From Capnocytophaga cynodegmi DSM 19736 (GTDB lineage Bacteria > Bacteroidota > Bacteroidia > Flavobacteriales > Flavobacteriaceae), in assembly GCF_000379185.1 (NCBI RefSeq), contig NZ_KB900704.1, forward strand, positions 83,013-147,012: 64,000 nucleotides of DNA, given 5' to 3'. Below are positions 26,953-37,402 of this stretch, in pieces (the first letter of the stretch is position 1; each line of letters starts with the position of its first letter). The notes under the pieces are model-generated. The model had not been told where the DNA came from. It searched no databases and saw nothing but the letters and a program-made list of their open reading frames with translations. Made by a program: the position numbers and the translations under genes.

Positions 26953-27540
26953 TTATTTAAAATCAAAGTTAACTTCTGGTGCGTTTTCAGCTCCTTCTTT
27001 TGCTTTGAACAAAGGCATTTTTGAGCGGCCTGTAAATCCTGCAATCAAGCTGTTAGGGAATAACTCAATGTATACATTATATTCTTTAGCTGAAGCATTA
27101 AAACGATTACGAGCCACATTAATTCTGTTCTCAGTACCTTCAATTTGTGATTGTAATTGTAAAAAATTCTGGTTTGCTTTCAAATCAGGATAGCGTTCCA
27201 CAGTTACTAACAATCGAGACAAAGCTGAAGTAAGCCCAGCTTGTGCTTCTTGAAACTGATTGATGGCTTCAGGAGTTAAATTAGAGGCATCTACATTTAC
27301 AGAAGTAGCTTTAGAACGAGCTTCAATAACTTGTGTTAATGTTCCTCTTTCAAAGTCGGCAGCTCCTTGAACTGTTTTTACCAAATTGCCGATAAGGTCA
27401 GAACGACGTTGGTATGAACTTTCCACATCTGCCCACTCTTTTTCGGCTTCTCCTTTAAGACGCACCATTTGGTTATTTTTACTAACGCCCCAAAATCCTA
27501 CAACGGCAAGTATTGCCACAATAATAATCCACTTTTTCAT
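26953..27540 (-). CDS. LemA family protein
   Basis: A 195-residue LemA protein: one N-terminal membrane helix (IIIVAILAVVGFWG, 5-18), then a long helical bundle with the family motifs WADVESSYQRRSDLIGNLVKTVQG and YPDLKANQNFLQLQSQIEGTENRI. It is probably anchored in the inner membrane with the helices in the periplasm. It is first gene of the LemA-TPM-TPM operon. A TAGATTTG box lies on the minus strand at 27561-27568. Confidence 0.96.
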   Translation of the reverse strand: MKKWIIIVAILAVVGFWGVSKNNQMVRLKGEAEKEWADVESSYQRRSDLIGNLVKTVQGAADFERGTLTQVIEARSKATSVNVDASNLTPEAINQFQEAQAGLTSALSRLLVTVERYPDLKANQNFLQLQSQIEGTENRINVARNRFNASAKEYNVYIELFPNSLIAGFTGRSKMPLFKAKEGAENAPEVNFDFK

Positions 27541-27560
27541 ATGTTTACAATTTTAAAAGG

Positions 27561-27568
27561 CAAATCTA
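27561..27568 (-). promoter_or_regulatory. -7 box of the lemA operon
   Basis: TAGATTTG on the minus strand, 21 bases before the LemA ATG. A TTG lies only 14 bases further upstream, shorter than the usual spacing. Confidence 0.45.
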
Positions 27569-27665
27569 ATAAATATAATTTACAATCCTAATGATATTCT
27601 GTATTTTATTTTAAATTTTCAAAAGAAAATAAACAAAAAGCTAATCAACTCAAAGAATTGATTTA

Positions 27666-28616
27666 TTATTGTTTTACCTTATTTTCATTTGGGCGATAAC
27701 CTTCTAATAAATCATCGTTTTCAAATATAAATGGAATTGACGTAGGTTGATTCCATTCTACATCGTAACGATGCATCAAAAAATCGTTTAGCTCAGTACG
27801 ATTGTTAAATTTCACCGCTTGGTAAGGCTCTTGGAAAGATAATTTTTCGATAAAAATAAGTTTGTTATCCGTTGTTGGAACTAAAACCCCCACGTGACCT
27901 ACAAATAATTCACTTTCCTCAGGAGTAATCGCCGAATGAAAAAAAACCGAAATGAGCGACGCTTTGGCTCTATCATTTTTATGAGGAAACGTGATGCCTT
28001 TCTCTTTCCAATTTTTTCGTGCATTTTCAATATGCTTTTGAGTATCAGAAACGTACGGAGTTGGGAAATTGGTGTATAAATTCATAAAAACTTCCTTTTC
28101 CCTCTCAGAAAATACCCTTTTAGGATTGTTCTCCAATGCATCATTATCCACAAATAGATTTAAACCAACGTTAGTTTTAGGCTCTTTAACCTCCACAAAA
28201 TCACGTAATAAATCCAAAGAAGTAATTCTACAATTGTAACCAGGAAAATTAGGGTGTTTTTTATCCCAACGTTCTATAACACTAACTTGGTCATACTTAG
28301 GAGTTAAGTTATCCGAAGTAGAAAACCCTTGCTGAACCAATCCTACATCGCCTACCAAATTATTAAAATAGTTCACATTTTCAAAGAAAGCTTCAATATT
28401 AGCTTGAGCAATTCCAGCATTGGCAAGTGCCTGTTTTACTTCTTCCTGACTGGCTTTATCCACCAAATTGGAATATTCCATTTGTTTTAAAAAAGGCTGA
28501 TTTTCAATATTTTCTTGTTTGGTAAGTGAATTTATGTTTGTTGTCTGTTTATTTTGTTGATTACAAGCTACAAAAGCAACTGCCAACCCCATAATTAAAA
28601 TACTTTTTCCTTTCAT
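27666..28616 (-). CDS. DUF4300 family lipoprotein
   Basis: A 316-residue lipoprotein (GLAVAFVAC, lipid Cys18). The mature domain opens with YSNLVDKASQEEVKQALANAGI and continues FPGYNCRITSLDLL, the signature of DUF4300. It also contains a His/Asp-rich region (FFHSAITPEESELFVGHVGVLV) that looks like a papain-type or transglutaminase-like active site with Cys in GYNCR and His in GHVG. I infer that catalytic reading; it is not proven. ATG 28614-28616 was chosen over an unsupported upstream extension. Known members occur in oral bacteria and Firmicutes, so transfer is possible. Confidence 0.85.
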   Translation of the reverse strand: MKGKSILIMGLAVAFVACNQQNKQTTNINSLTKQENIENQPFLKQMEYSNLVDKASQEEVKQALANAGIAQANIEAFFENVNYFNNLVGDVGLVQQGFSTSDNLTPKYDQVSVIERWDKKHPNFPGYNCRITSLDLLRDFVEVKEPKTNVGLNLFVDNDALENNPKRVFSEREKEVFMNLYTNFPTPYVSDTQKHIENARKNWKEKGITFPHKNDRAKASLISVFFHSAITPEESELFVGHVGVLVPTTDNKLIFIEKLSFQEPYQAVKFNNRTELNDFLMHRYDVEWNQPTSIPFIFENDDLLEGYRPNENKVKQ

Positions 28617-28757
28617 AATGATTTCCTTAAGATTTAAAGTGCTAATGTAAATTATTTTTTTGATTTTCAAAGCAATATTTTTATTATTTCCCACAGAATC
28701 CCCAGATATTCACTAATTCCTATTTCATTCAAAACAATACAAAAATATACTAATGAC

Positions 28758-28883
28758 AATATTTTAGGTTATGATGAGTATTTTTTAGGTTCAAGAAACA
28801 ATATTTTAGCTTCCAATGACTATTTTTTAGATTCAGAAAGCAATAATTTAGATTTTGATTAGTATTTTTATTCTTCAATAAAG
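28758..28883. repeat. Degenerate 21-bp tandem repeat array, left copy
   Basis: About six head-to-tail units of exactly 21 bp (28758, 28779, 28800, 28821, 28842, 28863). Each is an A/T-rich half (AATATTTTAG or TATTTTTTAG) followed by a mixed half (such as ATTCAGAAAGC). A further decayed unit may precede 28758. It shares 39 identical bases (28816-28854) with the right-hand array. It occupies the 410-base gap 28617-29026; nothing else recognisable lies there. Confidence 0.9.
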
Positions 28884-29026
28884 ATATTCCATATCAATTG
28901 AAGTCTAATAAATTAATTTGATTGCTTTATCATACTATTTTTTTCGTTTCGATTCTTAAAAGTAGAAGGGAAAAATTAAAAAAGATTCTATACATTTGTG
29001 CTTTCAACAGATAAAAATTGAGTAAA

Positions 29027-29776
29027 ATGAAAAAAAGTGTTTTAAAAATGATTTTTTTAGTAGTGTCATTAGCTACTATTTCTTGTGGAAAGGATACCGA
29101 TAGTCCAAAACCTAATGAAAATGATTCAACTCCCGTAAAACTTATTAAGTCAATAAAAATCAACGGCGGAGAAGAGAATTTAAAAGAAGCTATAATTCAT
29201 TATACATACAATAATGAAAATAAAATTACTAAAATAGGTGATGTAATTGATATATCTTACTCAAAAAATAAGATTGAGATTGGAGTATTTAAGGTATCAG
29301 CTACAATTAACGAAAAAGGAAATGTCGTTTCTTTAATAAAAAAAGAAACTTACGATAAAAAATATGAATATAAATACAATGCTGAGAATCAATTGATTCA
29401 AGAAATCAACAAAGCAGCTGAAGGAACCATCGATAAAGATGAAATATATGATTATCATTGGGAAAATGGTAATTTTGTAGCTTTAGGGGACAAAAATAAT
29501 CCTGCTGTAAGAATTGAATATGGAAAAAATGTCAATAAAAATAATTTTTCATTAATTTTAAGTCGTTCTCATTATTATAAAATGTTTTTAATTTATTTAC
29601 CTTTTCCTGTAGGAAAAAACTCAAAAATGCTTCCTACTAAAGTTTCTTCAGATGTATATACTTACACTTATGAATACGAATTCGATAAGGAAGGCTATGT
29701 TACCAAAATCACTGAAAATTACGAAAATACTCGGAATAAAGAAAAATACGTAACTACAATCGAAATCAATTACTAA
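29027..29776 (+). CDS. DUF4595-like lipoprotein, 249 residues, between two repeat arrays
   Basis: Lipoprotein start (FLVVSLATISC, lipid Cys about residue 20), then GKDTDSPK, an acidic/Lys tail like surface-exported Capnocytophaga lipoproteins. The mature part has strands such as YTYNNENKITKIGD, YKYNAENQLIQEIN, HWENGNFVAL and EGYVTKITENYENT, the same elements as the lipoprotein at 19643-20797, so the two are paralogues. ATG 29027 is preferred over a TTG three codons earlier. Its AT content is higher than its neighbours', and both flanks carry 21-bp repeat arrays, so it looks like a mobile or variable cassette. Confidence 0.82.
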   Translation: MKKSVLKMIFLVVSLATISCGKDTDSPKPNENDSTPVKLIKSIKINGGEENLKEAIIHYTYNNENKITKIGDVIDISYSKNKIEIGVFKVSATINEKGNVVSLIKKETYDKKYEYKYNAENQLIQEINKAAEGTIDKDEIYDYHWENGNFVALGDKNNPAVRIEYGKNVNKNNFSLILSRSHYYKMFLIYLPFPVGKNSKMLPTKVSSDVYTYTYEYEFDKEGYVTKITENYENTRNKEKYVTTIEINY

Positions 29777-29795
29777 ATAAAATATCAAAGTAGGG

Positions 29796-29834
29796 AAAAG
29801 GTTATCAATTCAGAAAGAATGATAACCTTTTTTC
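29796..29834 (+). terminator. Terminator of the repeat-flanked lipoprotein gene
   Basis: An 11-bp stem AAAAGGTTATC (29796-29806) with 29821-29831, then a T run. Confidence 0.85.
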
Positions 29835-29870
29835 TTTTAGCTTTTTTTAAAATAAAATTGTTTTTAAAAC

Positions 29871-30115
29871 AATATTTTAGATTCCAATGACTAAAATTTA
29901 GATTCCATAATCAATATTTTAAATTCTGATGACTATTTTTTAGATTCAGAAAGCAATAATTTAGATTCCGAAAACAATATTTTTGATTCCAGAAGCAATA
30001 TTTTAGATTCTGATGACTATTTTTTAGCTTCCGATGACAATATTTTAGCTTCCGATGACTAAAATTTAGATTCCAAAGACAATATTTTAGATTCCAGAAC
30101 CTATTTTTTATCTTC
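29871..30115. repeat. Degenerate 21-bp tandem repeat array, right copy
   Basis: Eleven exact-length units start at 29871 and repeat every 21 bases to 30101, with a twelfth partial unit to about 30115. The core is AATATTTTAGATTCC followed by a GATGAC-like end; variants begin TATTTTTTAG or TAAAATTTAG. There are no length errors despite base divergence. 21 bp equals two helical turns. One frame on each strand stays largely open because 21 is a multiple of three, but I do not treat these as genes. The array fills most of the 452-base gap 29777-30228, between two terminators. Confidence 0.93.
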
Positions 30116-30153
30116 TTTAAATTCTTTAAGTTCTTTTTTGCTTTTCTTTCAGT

Positions 30154-30193
30154 GTATAAAAAAACTCCGAACACAAAATATGCATTCGGAGTT
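30154..30193 (-). terminator. Terminator of the ABC-F gene
   Basis: Stem AACTCCGAA (30163-30171) with 30185-30193. On the minus strand the stem is followed by a T run. Confidence 0.88.
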
Positions 30194-30228
30194 GTTTATT
30201 GTACTTATTTTTTAGTTTCTGAAAGCGT

Positions 30229-31863
<1,635 letters not shown>

Positions 31864-31986
31864 TTAAATCGGGTGCAAAGATATTATTATTAAATGAAAG
31901 AGAAAAGTTTGTACACAAAAAAGCCGACTTACGTAACTGTAAATCGGCAAAAAAGAACGTTCTCATACGTGAATAACCTTTTTTCC

Positions 31987-34452
31987 TCAAAACTCCATCT
32001 CTGTATCCTCCATTGTGTTATCACGTTGATTTTTGCGTTCTTTTTGTTGCCCTTTGATGTTTCCAAATCGGTATGTAAAATTGAGCATTATTTGACGCTG
32101 ACGCCATTGCATTTCGGAATGGGTAATGACTCTTGCTGTTTGGGTATCTGCAATCATCTTTCGTGAATTGAATAAATCACTCACATTCAATGAAATATTT
32201 CCTTTCTTATTGAATATTTCCTTACTTAAAGCTAAATTCGCTGATAAATTTCCTTCGATTTCAGATTGAGCTGATTTTCTGGGAGCACTGTATGTAACAT
32301 TTATTTGAAAATCAATATTATATATTAAAGGTAACTTCGCCGTAAAACGACTTGACCACGAATTAGCTTCTGTATCAAAATTCTGTGTAGTTGTAATATT
32401 CTTATAGTTTGTATATGTATAAGAACCACTTGATTTATAATGATAAAAATTCATATTTAGCGAAAAACGCCAATTCTTTTTTGGTGTATAATTAGCGGTA
32501 AACTCAACCCCTACCCTATCTTCATCTGAAAGATTAATTGGGCGACGCATCATAACTGGAACCGAAAGCCCGTTTACTGTAATAAAATCACCTGTTTCCA
32601 AAGAAATCATTTCAAAAACTTCTGTAGAATGATTGTAATACACAGAAGTATTCAAACTAACTTTATCCCATCTTTTTAAATATGCAACATCAAAGGCATT
32701 TGTGTACGTTGGGTCCAAATCGGGATTTCCGCTAAATAAATTTGTATTACTTGAACGAGATACAAACGGATTGATAAAACGTGACCAAGGACGACGCAAA
32801 CGACGACTATAACTTACACTAAGTTGCTGTTCTTCAGAAAATTCATATCCTAAATAAACCGATGGAAATAAACCCGAATATTTTTTGGAATAATTTTCAT
32901 TTGTATCTTTCAACAACGAAATAACTTTGGTATGTTCAAAACGCAAACCTCCCATAAAATTCCATTTACCTAATTTTGTACCCAATTGCGAATAAAAAGC
33001 ATTGATGTATTGTTCGTAAAAGAAATGATTGCTAAAGTTTGGATTTCGAATTAAATTTCCTACAGCATCAAAAATTCCTGCGGTAAAATCAATATCGGTT
33101 TCATCAAGTGTTCCTCGATAACCTGCCTCGAACTGCGATTTATTATTTTCACCAAACGGAAGTACATAATCTATCTGAGCCAAGTGTTTTATACCTTTCT
33201 CTTTTCCAATGGTTTGTTCAGTTTCTAAATCTGTATTCGTTGTCAAATTTCTCTCCTTAATAATGGCATTTTCATCTTCTTTTGATGAAGAAAATTGATA
33301 ATCAGCTGTTAATTTATGTCCATCATTATTGAACTTATGCTCAAAATTGAGTGAATACTGAAAACGAAAATCATCATCTGATTCTGTATTATTTCTGTAA
33401 CGTTTTGCTGTAAGCACCCGATTAACATCGTAATTAAAAAAATCAGTATCTGTTGTGTTTTTTCCCTTACTTGAGCCTAAAACAAAGCTATTTGTAATTG
33501 AAGATTGCTCATTAATACGATATTCTGCTCCAAAATTGAAATTATAACCATTTCTAAAACGATTTGTTTTACGATTTTCATCTTGAAAATTGGCTACTTT
33601 TCCCAAATCATTCAAATTTTGCTGACTAAACTTCGTATTTCCAGGAGAATTTCTATCGCGATACGATACATTTGTGAAAAAAGTCCAATCTTTTTTACGC
33701 AAACTCAAATTTGTACCAACTTCATACGCTTCTGGATTTCCTACCGAAGCCGTTACTGAGCCCATAAACCCTACTGCACTTCCTTTTTTAAGGATAATAT
33801 TGATGATTCCCGCTGTTCCTTCCGCATCGTATCGCGAAGAAGGATTTGAAATAACTTCCACTCTTTCAATGGATTCTGCAGGAAGCTGACGCAATGCTTC
33901 GTCATTCACTCCCGACAAGGCAGAAGGCTTTCCGTTAATCAAAATTTGGACACTTTCATTACCTCGAAAACTTACTTTTCCTTCAGTATCAACCGAAACG
34001 GAAGGCACATTGTCCAAAACATCAGAAACTGAACCTCCTTTCACGGTCATATCCTGCCCTACATTGTACACTTTTTTATCCAAATGCAACTCCACTGTAG
34101 TTCGCTCAGCAACAACCTCAACTCCACTTAGTTCCTCCACATCAATCTTCAAAATAATATTTCCTAACTTTTTGTTTTCGTTTAGGTTAAAGTTTTTCAC
34201 TTCATACGTTTTGAATGAAAAAAACTGAACTTTCAAATGATACACTCCTTTGGGAGCTTTTACATTAAATTCTCCTTTTTCATTAGTTACACCTCCTGTT
34301 ATTTTGCTGGGATTGTTCAATGACTCCAATACAATAGTTGCATACTCCAAAGGGGTTTTAGTCTCATTATCAATCACTTTTCCTGATATGGAAAACTCTT
34401 GTCCCCAAGCCGAAAAAGTAATAAAAGTAAATAGAAATACCAATTTCTTCAT
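31987..34452 (-). CDS. TonB-dependent receptor-like outer-membrane protein (carboxypeptidase-regulatory + plug + OMP_b-brl_3)
   Basis: An 821-residue outer-membrane receptor. Signal peptide (LVFLFTFITFSAWGQ), then a carboxypeptidase-regulatory-like domain (SGKVIDNETKTPLEYATIVLES, about 20-100), a TonB plug (VSDVLDNVPSVSVDTEGKVSFRGNESVQILINGKPS) and a beta barrel ending in YRFGN with a charged tail (QQKERKNQRDN). The barrel is of the OMP_b-brl_3 type. No SusD partner follows, so substrate is unknown (metal, peptide or glycan). ATG 34450-34452 chosen over an N-terminal extension. Confidence 0.93.
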   Translation of the reverse strand: MKKLVFLFTFITFSAWGQEFSISGKVIDNETKTPLEYATIVLESLNNPSKITGGVTNEKGEFNVKAPKGVYHLKVQFFSFKTYEVKNFNLNENKKLGNIILKIDVEELSGVEVVAERTTVELHLDKKVYNVGQDMTVKGGSVSDVLDNVPSVSVDTEGKVSFRGNESVQILINGKPSALSGVNDEALRQLPAESIERVEVISNPSSRYDAEGTAGIINIILKKGSAVGFMGSVTASVGNPEAYEVGTNLSLRKKDWTFFTNVSYRDRNSPGNTKFSQQNLNDLGKVANFQDENRKTNRFRNGYNFNFGAEYRINEQSSITNSFVLGSSKGKNTTDTDFFNYDVNRVLTAKRYRNNTESDDDFRFQYSLNFEHKFNNDGHKLTADYQFSSSKEDENAIIKERNLTTNTDLETEQTIGKEKGIKHLAQIDYVLPFGENNKSQFEAGYRGTLDETDIDFTAGIFDAVGNLIRNPNFSNHFFYEQYINAFYSQLGTKLGKWNFMGGLRFEHTKVISLLKDTNENYSKKYSGLFPSVYLGYEFSEEQQLSVSYSRRLRRPWSRFINPFVSRSSNTNLFSGNPDLDPTYTNAFDVAYLKRWDKVSLNTSVYYNHSTEVFEMISLETGDFITVNGLSVPVMMRRPINLSDEDRVGVEFTANYTPKKNWRFSLNMNFYHYKSSGSYTYTNYKNITTTQNFDTEANSWSSRFTAKLPLIYNIDFQINVTYSAPRKSAQSEIEGNLSANLALSKEIFNKKGNISLNVSDLFNSRKMIADTQTARVITHSEMQWRQRQIMLNFTYRFGNIKGQQKERKNQRDNTMEDTEMEF

Positions 34453-34692
34453 AATAAATAATTTCACTTTATAAAAATACAACTCATTAGACATCAAAAA
34501 AAATAAATGGTTTAATGAAAACAAAAACAATAATTTTTATTTTTTAAAACATCAACCTTAAAAGCTTAAAAATCATACACTTATCAAATATTAATTTTTT
34601 TAAATAATCTTCATTTAGAATTATTTTTTATGAAACTCATTGTTTATTACATTTTTTCATTAGTTTTGCTCAACAAAATAAAGAAGAAAACT

Positions 34693-35136
34693 ATGATTAC
34701 ATTTTTAACAAAAGAGCTCATTACGCCCGTAATTGAGCAAGATGCTCGTGATTTATTCTCCCTACTTAGTAAAAGAAAACAACTTCCTCTTTCTGAAGTT
34801 TTTAACAATGAAAAAGAAGCTCCTTTTATTGCCTGTTACATTGAAAATGGAAGGCTTTTAGGAATGGCTTCAATGGCAGTTTACAAAGTTATTTCTGGAC
34901 ATAAGGGTTGGATTGAGGATGTGGTTGTCAGTGAATCGCAACGCGGAAAAAAGATAGGCAAACAACTTATTCAAGCTCTCATTGAAAAGGGGAAATCTTT
35001 GGATTTAGGAGAAATTCTTCTTTTCACTTCTGCTGATAAGGTTGGAGCTATAAAACTCTATGAGCAAGAAGAATTTAAAGACAAAGGTGTTTTGGTATAT
35101 GTGAAAGCACTGAAAGAAATTTATCCAAAACAATAA
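34693..35136 (+). CDS. GNAT family N-acetyltransferase
   Basis: A 147-residue GNAT enzyme. The acetyl-CoA-binding motif VVVSESQRGKKIGKQLIQALIEKG is clear (strand 4, RxxGxG/A pyrophosphate loop, helix 3). Strand 5 (ILLFTSADKVGAIKLYEQEEF) follows. ATG 34693 (MITFLTKEL) is preferred because upstream codons encode a hydrophobic stretch typical of untranslated A/T-rich DNA. Substrate unknown. Confidence 0.9.
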   Translation: MITFLTKELITPVIEQDARDLFSLLSKRKQLPLSEVFNNEKEAPFIACYIENGRLLGMASMAVYKVISGHKGWIEDVVVSESQRGKKIGKQLIQALIEKGKSLDLGEILLFTSADKVGAIKLYEQEEFKDKGVLVYVKALKEIYPKQ

Positions 35137-35137
35137 A

Positions 35138-35178
35138 AAAAAGAATAGTTAGAATTAAATATTCTAACTATTCTTTTT
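35138..35178. terminator. Bidirectional terminator between GNAT and acyltransferase genes
   Basis: An 18-bp perfect stem (35138-35155 with 35161-35178) with a 5-base loop, A-run on one side and T-run on the other. Its right arm covers the stop codon of the acyltransferase gene (35168-35170). Confidence 0.92.
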
Positions 35179-35929
35179 CTAAATTCTTAACTTTCAAAAA
35201 CGATTCGTGTTGCTCAATTGCCATTTCTATTTTCTCAACAATTTGTTCAACACTTTCATTCTCATAATCAATTTGTAGGGGTGATTTTATAACCATTGAT
35301 TGTCGTACGCCCTTCTTTTTAATATTGATTCCTTTCTTATCAAACGAACGGCGAAAACCATCAATAACGATAGGTACAACAACGGGTTTGTATTGTTTTA
35401 TTAAGTGAGCCGTTCCTTTACGAATGGGTTTCCAAGGTGATGTCGTTCCTTGCGGAAAGGTAATTACCCAGCCGTCATTTAAGGCAATGCCTATGTTTTC
35501 AACATCGCTTTGTTTGACTTCACGCTGAATTTCTTTACCCTTTTCCCGCCAAGTTCTATCCACAGGAATAGCCCCAACGTAACTCAAAATTTTGGGAAGC
35601 AAACCCGACTTCATCGTTTCGGAAGCCGCTATGTAATAAATATTTAGCTTCGGATTCCACAAATAACCTATGTTCTTAATCGTATTTACTCTCCCTTTCA
35701 AACTTGCATTAAAAACGTGAAGCATTGCAGCCACATCAGCAAAGTAAGTTTGATGATTTGAAATAAACAAAACATTTGCCTCAGGAAGATTTCTAATAAC
35801 GTCCGAACCTTCTATCTTGAGCTGATTAAATCCGTTGTAACGGCTATGTGTAACAACCCCAAAAATCCTTATTAACCAGCGTTTTATCCACAATATCTGT
35901 CCGAAAGGACTTCTTTTAAACAATTTCAT
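35168..35929 (-). CDS. Lysophospholipid acyltransferase-like protein (PlsC family)
   Basis: A 253-residue PlsC/LPLAT-type acyltransferase that adds a second acyl chain to lysophosphatidate or a related acceptor. The catalytic block is SNHQTYFAD (about 56-64): His and Asp are separated by five residues, not the canonical four. Motif III-type FPQGTTSPW (about 160) and the block VVPIVIDGF follow. No clear membrane helix beyond residue 20. It lies divergent or convergent to genes with other functions. Confidence 0.88.
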   Translation of the reverse strand: MKLFKRSPFGQILWIKRWLIRIFGVVTHSRYNGFNQLKIEGSDVIRNLPEANVLFISNHQTYFADVAAMLHVFNASLKGRVNTIKNIGYLWNPKLNIYYIAASETMKSGLLPKILSYVGAIPVDRTWREKGKEIQREVKQSDVENIGIALNDGWVITFPQGTTSPWKPIRKGTAHLIKQYKPVVVPIVIDGFRRSFDKKGINIKKKGVRQSMVIKSPLQIDYENESVEQIVEKIEMAIEQHESFLKVKNLEKE

Positions 35930-36026
35930 CTTTTAATAAATCTTCAATCAAAATAGAAAATACAATTTGAAAGTTTTTCTTATTTAATTCTCTTTTTTAA
36001 GATTTTTATAAAATATTTTCTTTTTT

Positions 36027-37220
36027 CTAAGCAATTACTCCACTGCCAACAAGTTCATCATTATCATACCAAACAGCAAATTGCCCTTCGGTAACAGCAC
36101 TTTGAGGCTCTTCAAAATGAACAAAAAGCCCATTTTCCGTTTTGTACAAAATAGCTTTTTGCAAAGGCTGACGATAACGAATCCTTACCATAAAATCCCT
36201 CTTTTCACCTACTTGCAAAGCCAAATCTTCACGAACCCAATGCACATCACACTCCTTTATGAAGAGAGCTTTACGAAAGAAACCTCTGTGATTATGCCCT
36301 TGTCCTACATAAATAACATTATGATTTACATCGGTTTCTATTACAAAAAGTGGCTCAGGTGTACCTCCCACATGCAGTCCTTTTCGTTGTCCTTTTGTAA
36401 AGTAATGTGCTCCCTGATGTGTTCCTACTTTTTTCCCATCAGAAAACTGATATTTGAATCGTTTTGAAAGATATTTTAATTCATCTTCATAAGTTTCAAA
36501 GAGTTTTAAACTATCAAACGAATTGTATCCCTCCCAATCATTTGAAATTTCGATAATGTCTCCCATTTTAGGTTGCAATTGTTGTTGTAAAAATTCAGGC
36601 AAACGCACTTTCCCTACAAAACAAAGTCCTTGAGAATCTTTCTTTTCAGCAGTAACCAAATTTTGTTGTGCTGCAATGGCTCTAACCTCTGATTTTTGCA
36701 GTTCACCTATCGGAAAAAGAGCTTTACTCAATTGTTTTTGTGACAATTGACATAAAAAATAAGATTGGTCTTTATTTGTGTCTTTTCCTGAAAGTAAACG
36801 ATAGATTTTTTTGCCGTCAACAACAATTTCCTCTTTCCTACAATAATGACCAGTTGCCACGTAATCAGCCCCAAGTGAAAGGGCCAAATTCATAAACACA
36901 TCAAACTTTATCTCTCTGTTACACAACACATCAGGATTAGGAGTACGACCATTTTCATACTCGCGAAACATATAATCCACAATACGTTGCTTGTACGGTT
37001 CACTCATATCAATCGTTTGAAAAGGAATTCCTAATTTTTCAGCGACCAAAAGAGCGTCATTACTATCTTCCAGCCACGGACATTCATTGGAAATAGTAAC
37101 CGAATCATCGTGCCAATTCTTCATAAACAAGCCAATTACCTCATAACCTTGTTGTTGCAAAAGATATGCAGCAACACTGCTATCCACACCGCCTGAAAGT
37201 CCTACTACTACTTTTTTCAT
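36027..37220 (-). CDS. mnmA: tRNA 2-thiouridine(34) synthase MnmA
   Basis: A 397-residue PP-loop enzyme that thiolates the wobble uridine of tRNA(Lys/Glu/Gln). SGGVDSS (9-15) is the ATP pyrophosphatase loop. The catalytic pair Cys100 ([12 protein letters not shown]) and Cys200 ([10 protein letters not shown]) is present. [21 protein letters not shown] is the family's conserved region. ATG 37218-37220 was chosen; a longer frame upstream lacks homology. A TAGCTTTG box is at 37263-37270. Confidence 0.97.
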   Translation of the reverse strand: MKKVVVGLSGGVDSSVAAYLLQQQGYEVIGLFMKNWHDDSVTISNECPWLEDSNDALLVAEKLGIPFQTIDMSEPYKQRIVDYMFREYENGRTPNPDVLCNREIKFDVFMNLALSLGADYVATGHYCRKEEIVVDGKKIYRLLSGKDTNKDQSYFLCQLSQKQLSKALFPIGELQKSEVRAIAAQQNLVTAEKKDSQGLCFVGKVRLPEFLQQQLQPKMGDIIEISNDWEGYNSFDSLKLFETYEDELKYLSKRFKYQFSDGKKVGTHQGAHYFTKGQRKGLHVGGTPEPLFVIETDVNHNVIYVGQGHNHRGFFRKALFIKECDVHWVREDLALQVGEKRDFMVRIRYRQPLQKAILYKTENGLFVHFEEPQSAVTEGQFAVWYDNDELVGSGVIA

Positions 37221-37262
37221 TTTCTCTACGATACTACTTCGTTTATTGAAATAATTAAAGTG

Positions 37263-37270
37263 CAAAGCTA
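37263..37270 (-). promoter_or_regulatory. -7 box of mnmA
   Basis: TAGCTTTG on the minus strand, about 42 bases before the ATG. A plus-strand TACCTTTG (37333-37340) nearby may serve the divergent gene. Confidence 0.45.
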
Positions 37271-37402
37271 CTATTTTTTTATGATTTATCTGTATTAATA
37301 AAATATGTGATTCTCCATTGGGTTAAAATTCATACCTTTGCACACATTTTTTCTTAATTTAATTCACAATAAATTTTTGTGTAAGTATCTAATCAAAAAA
37401 TT

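Noticed and set aside
29911..30174. An 87-codon minus-strand open frame across the right repeat array, with a heptapeptide-like pattern
   Set aside because: Openness follows from a repeat length divisible by three; its start lies inside the ABC-F terminator and there is no ribosome site or homologue pattern.
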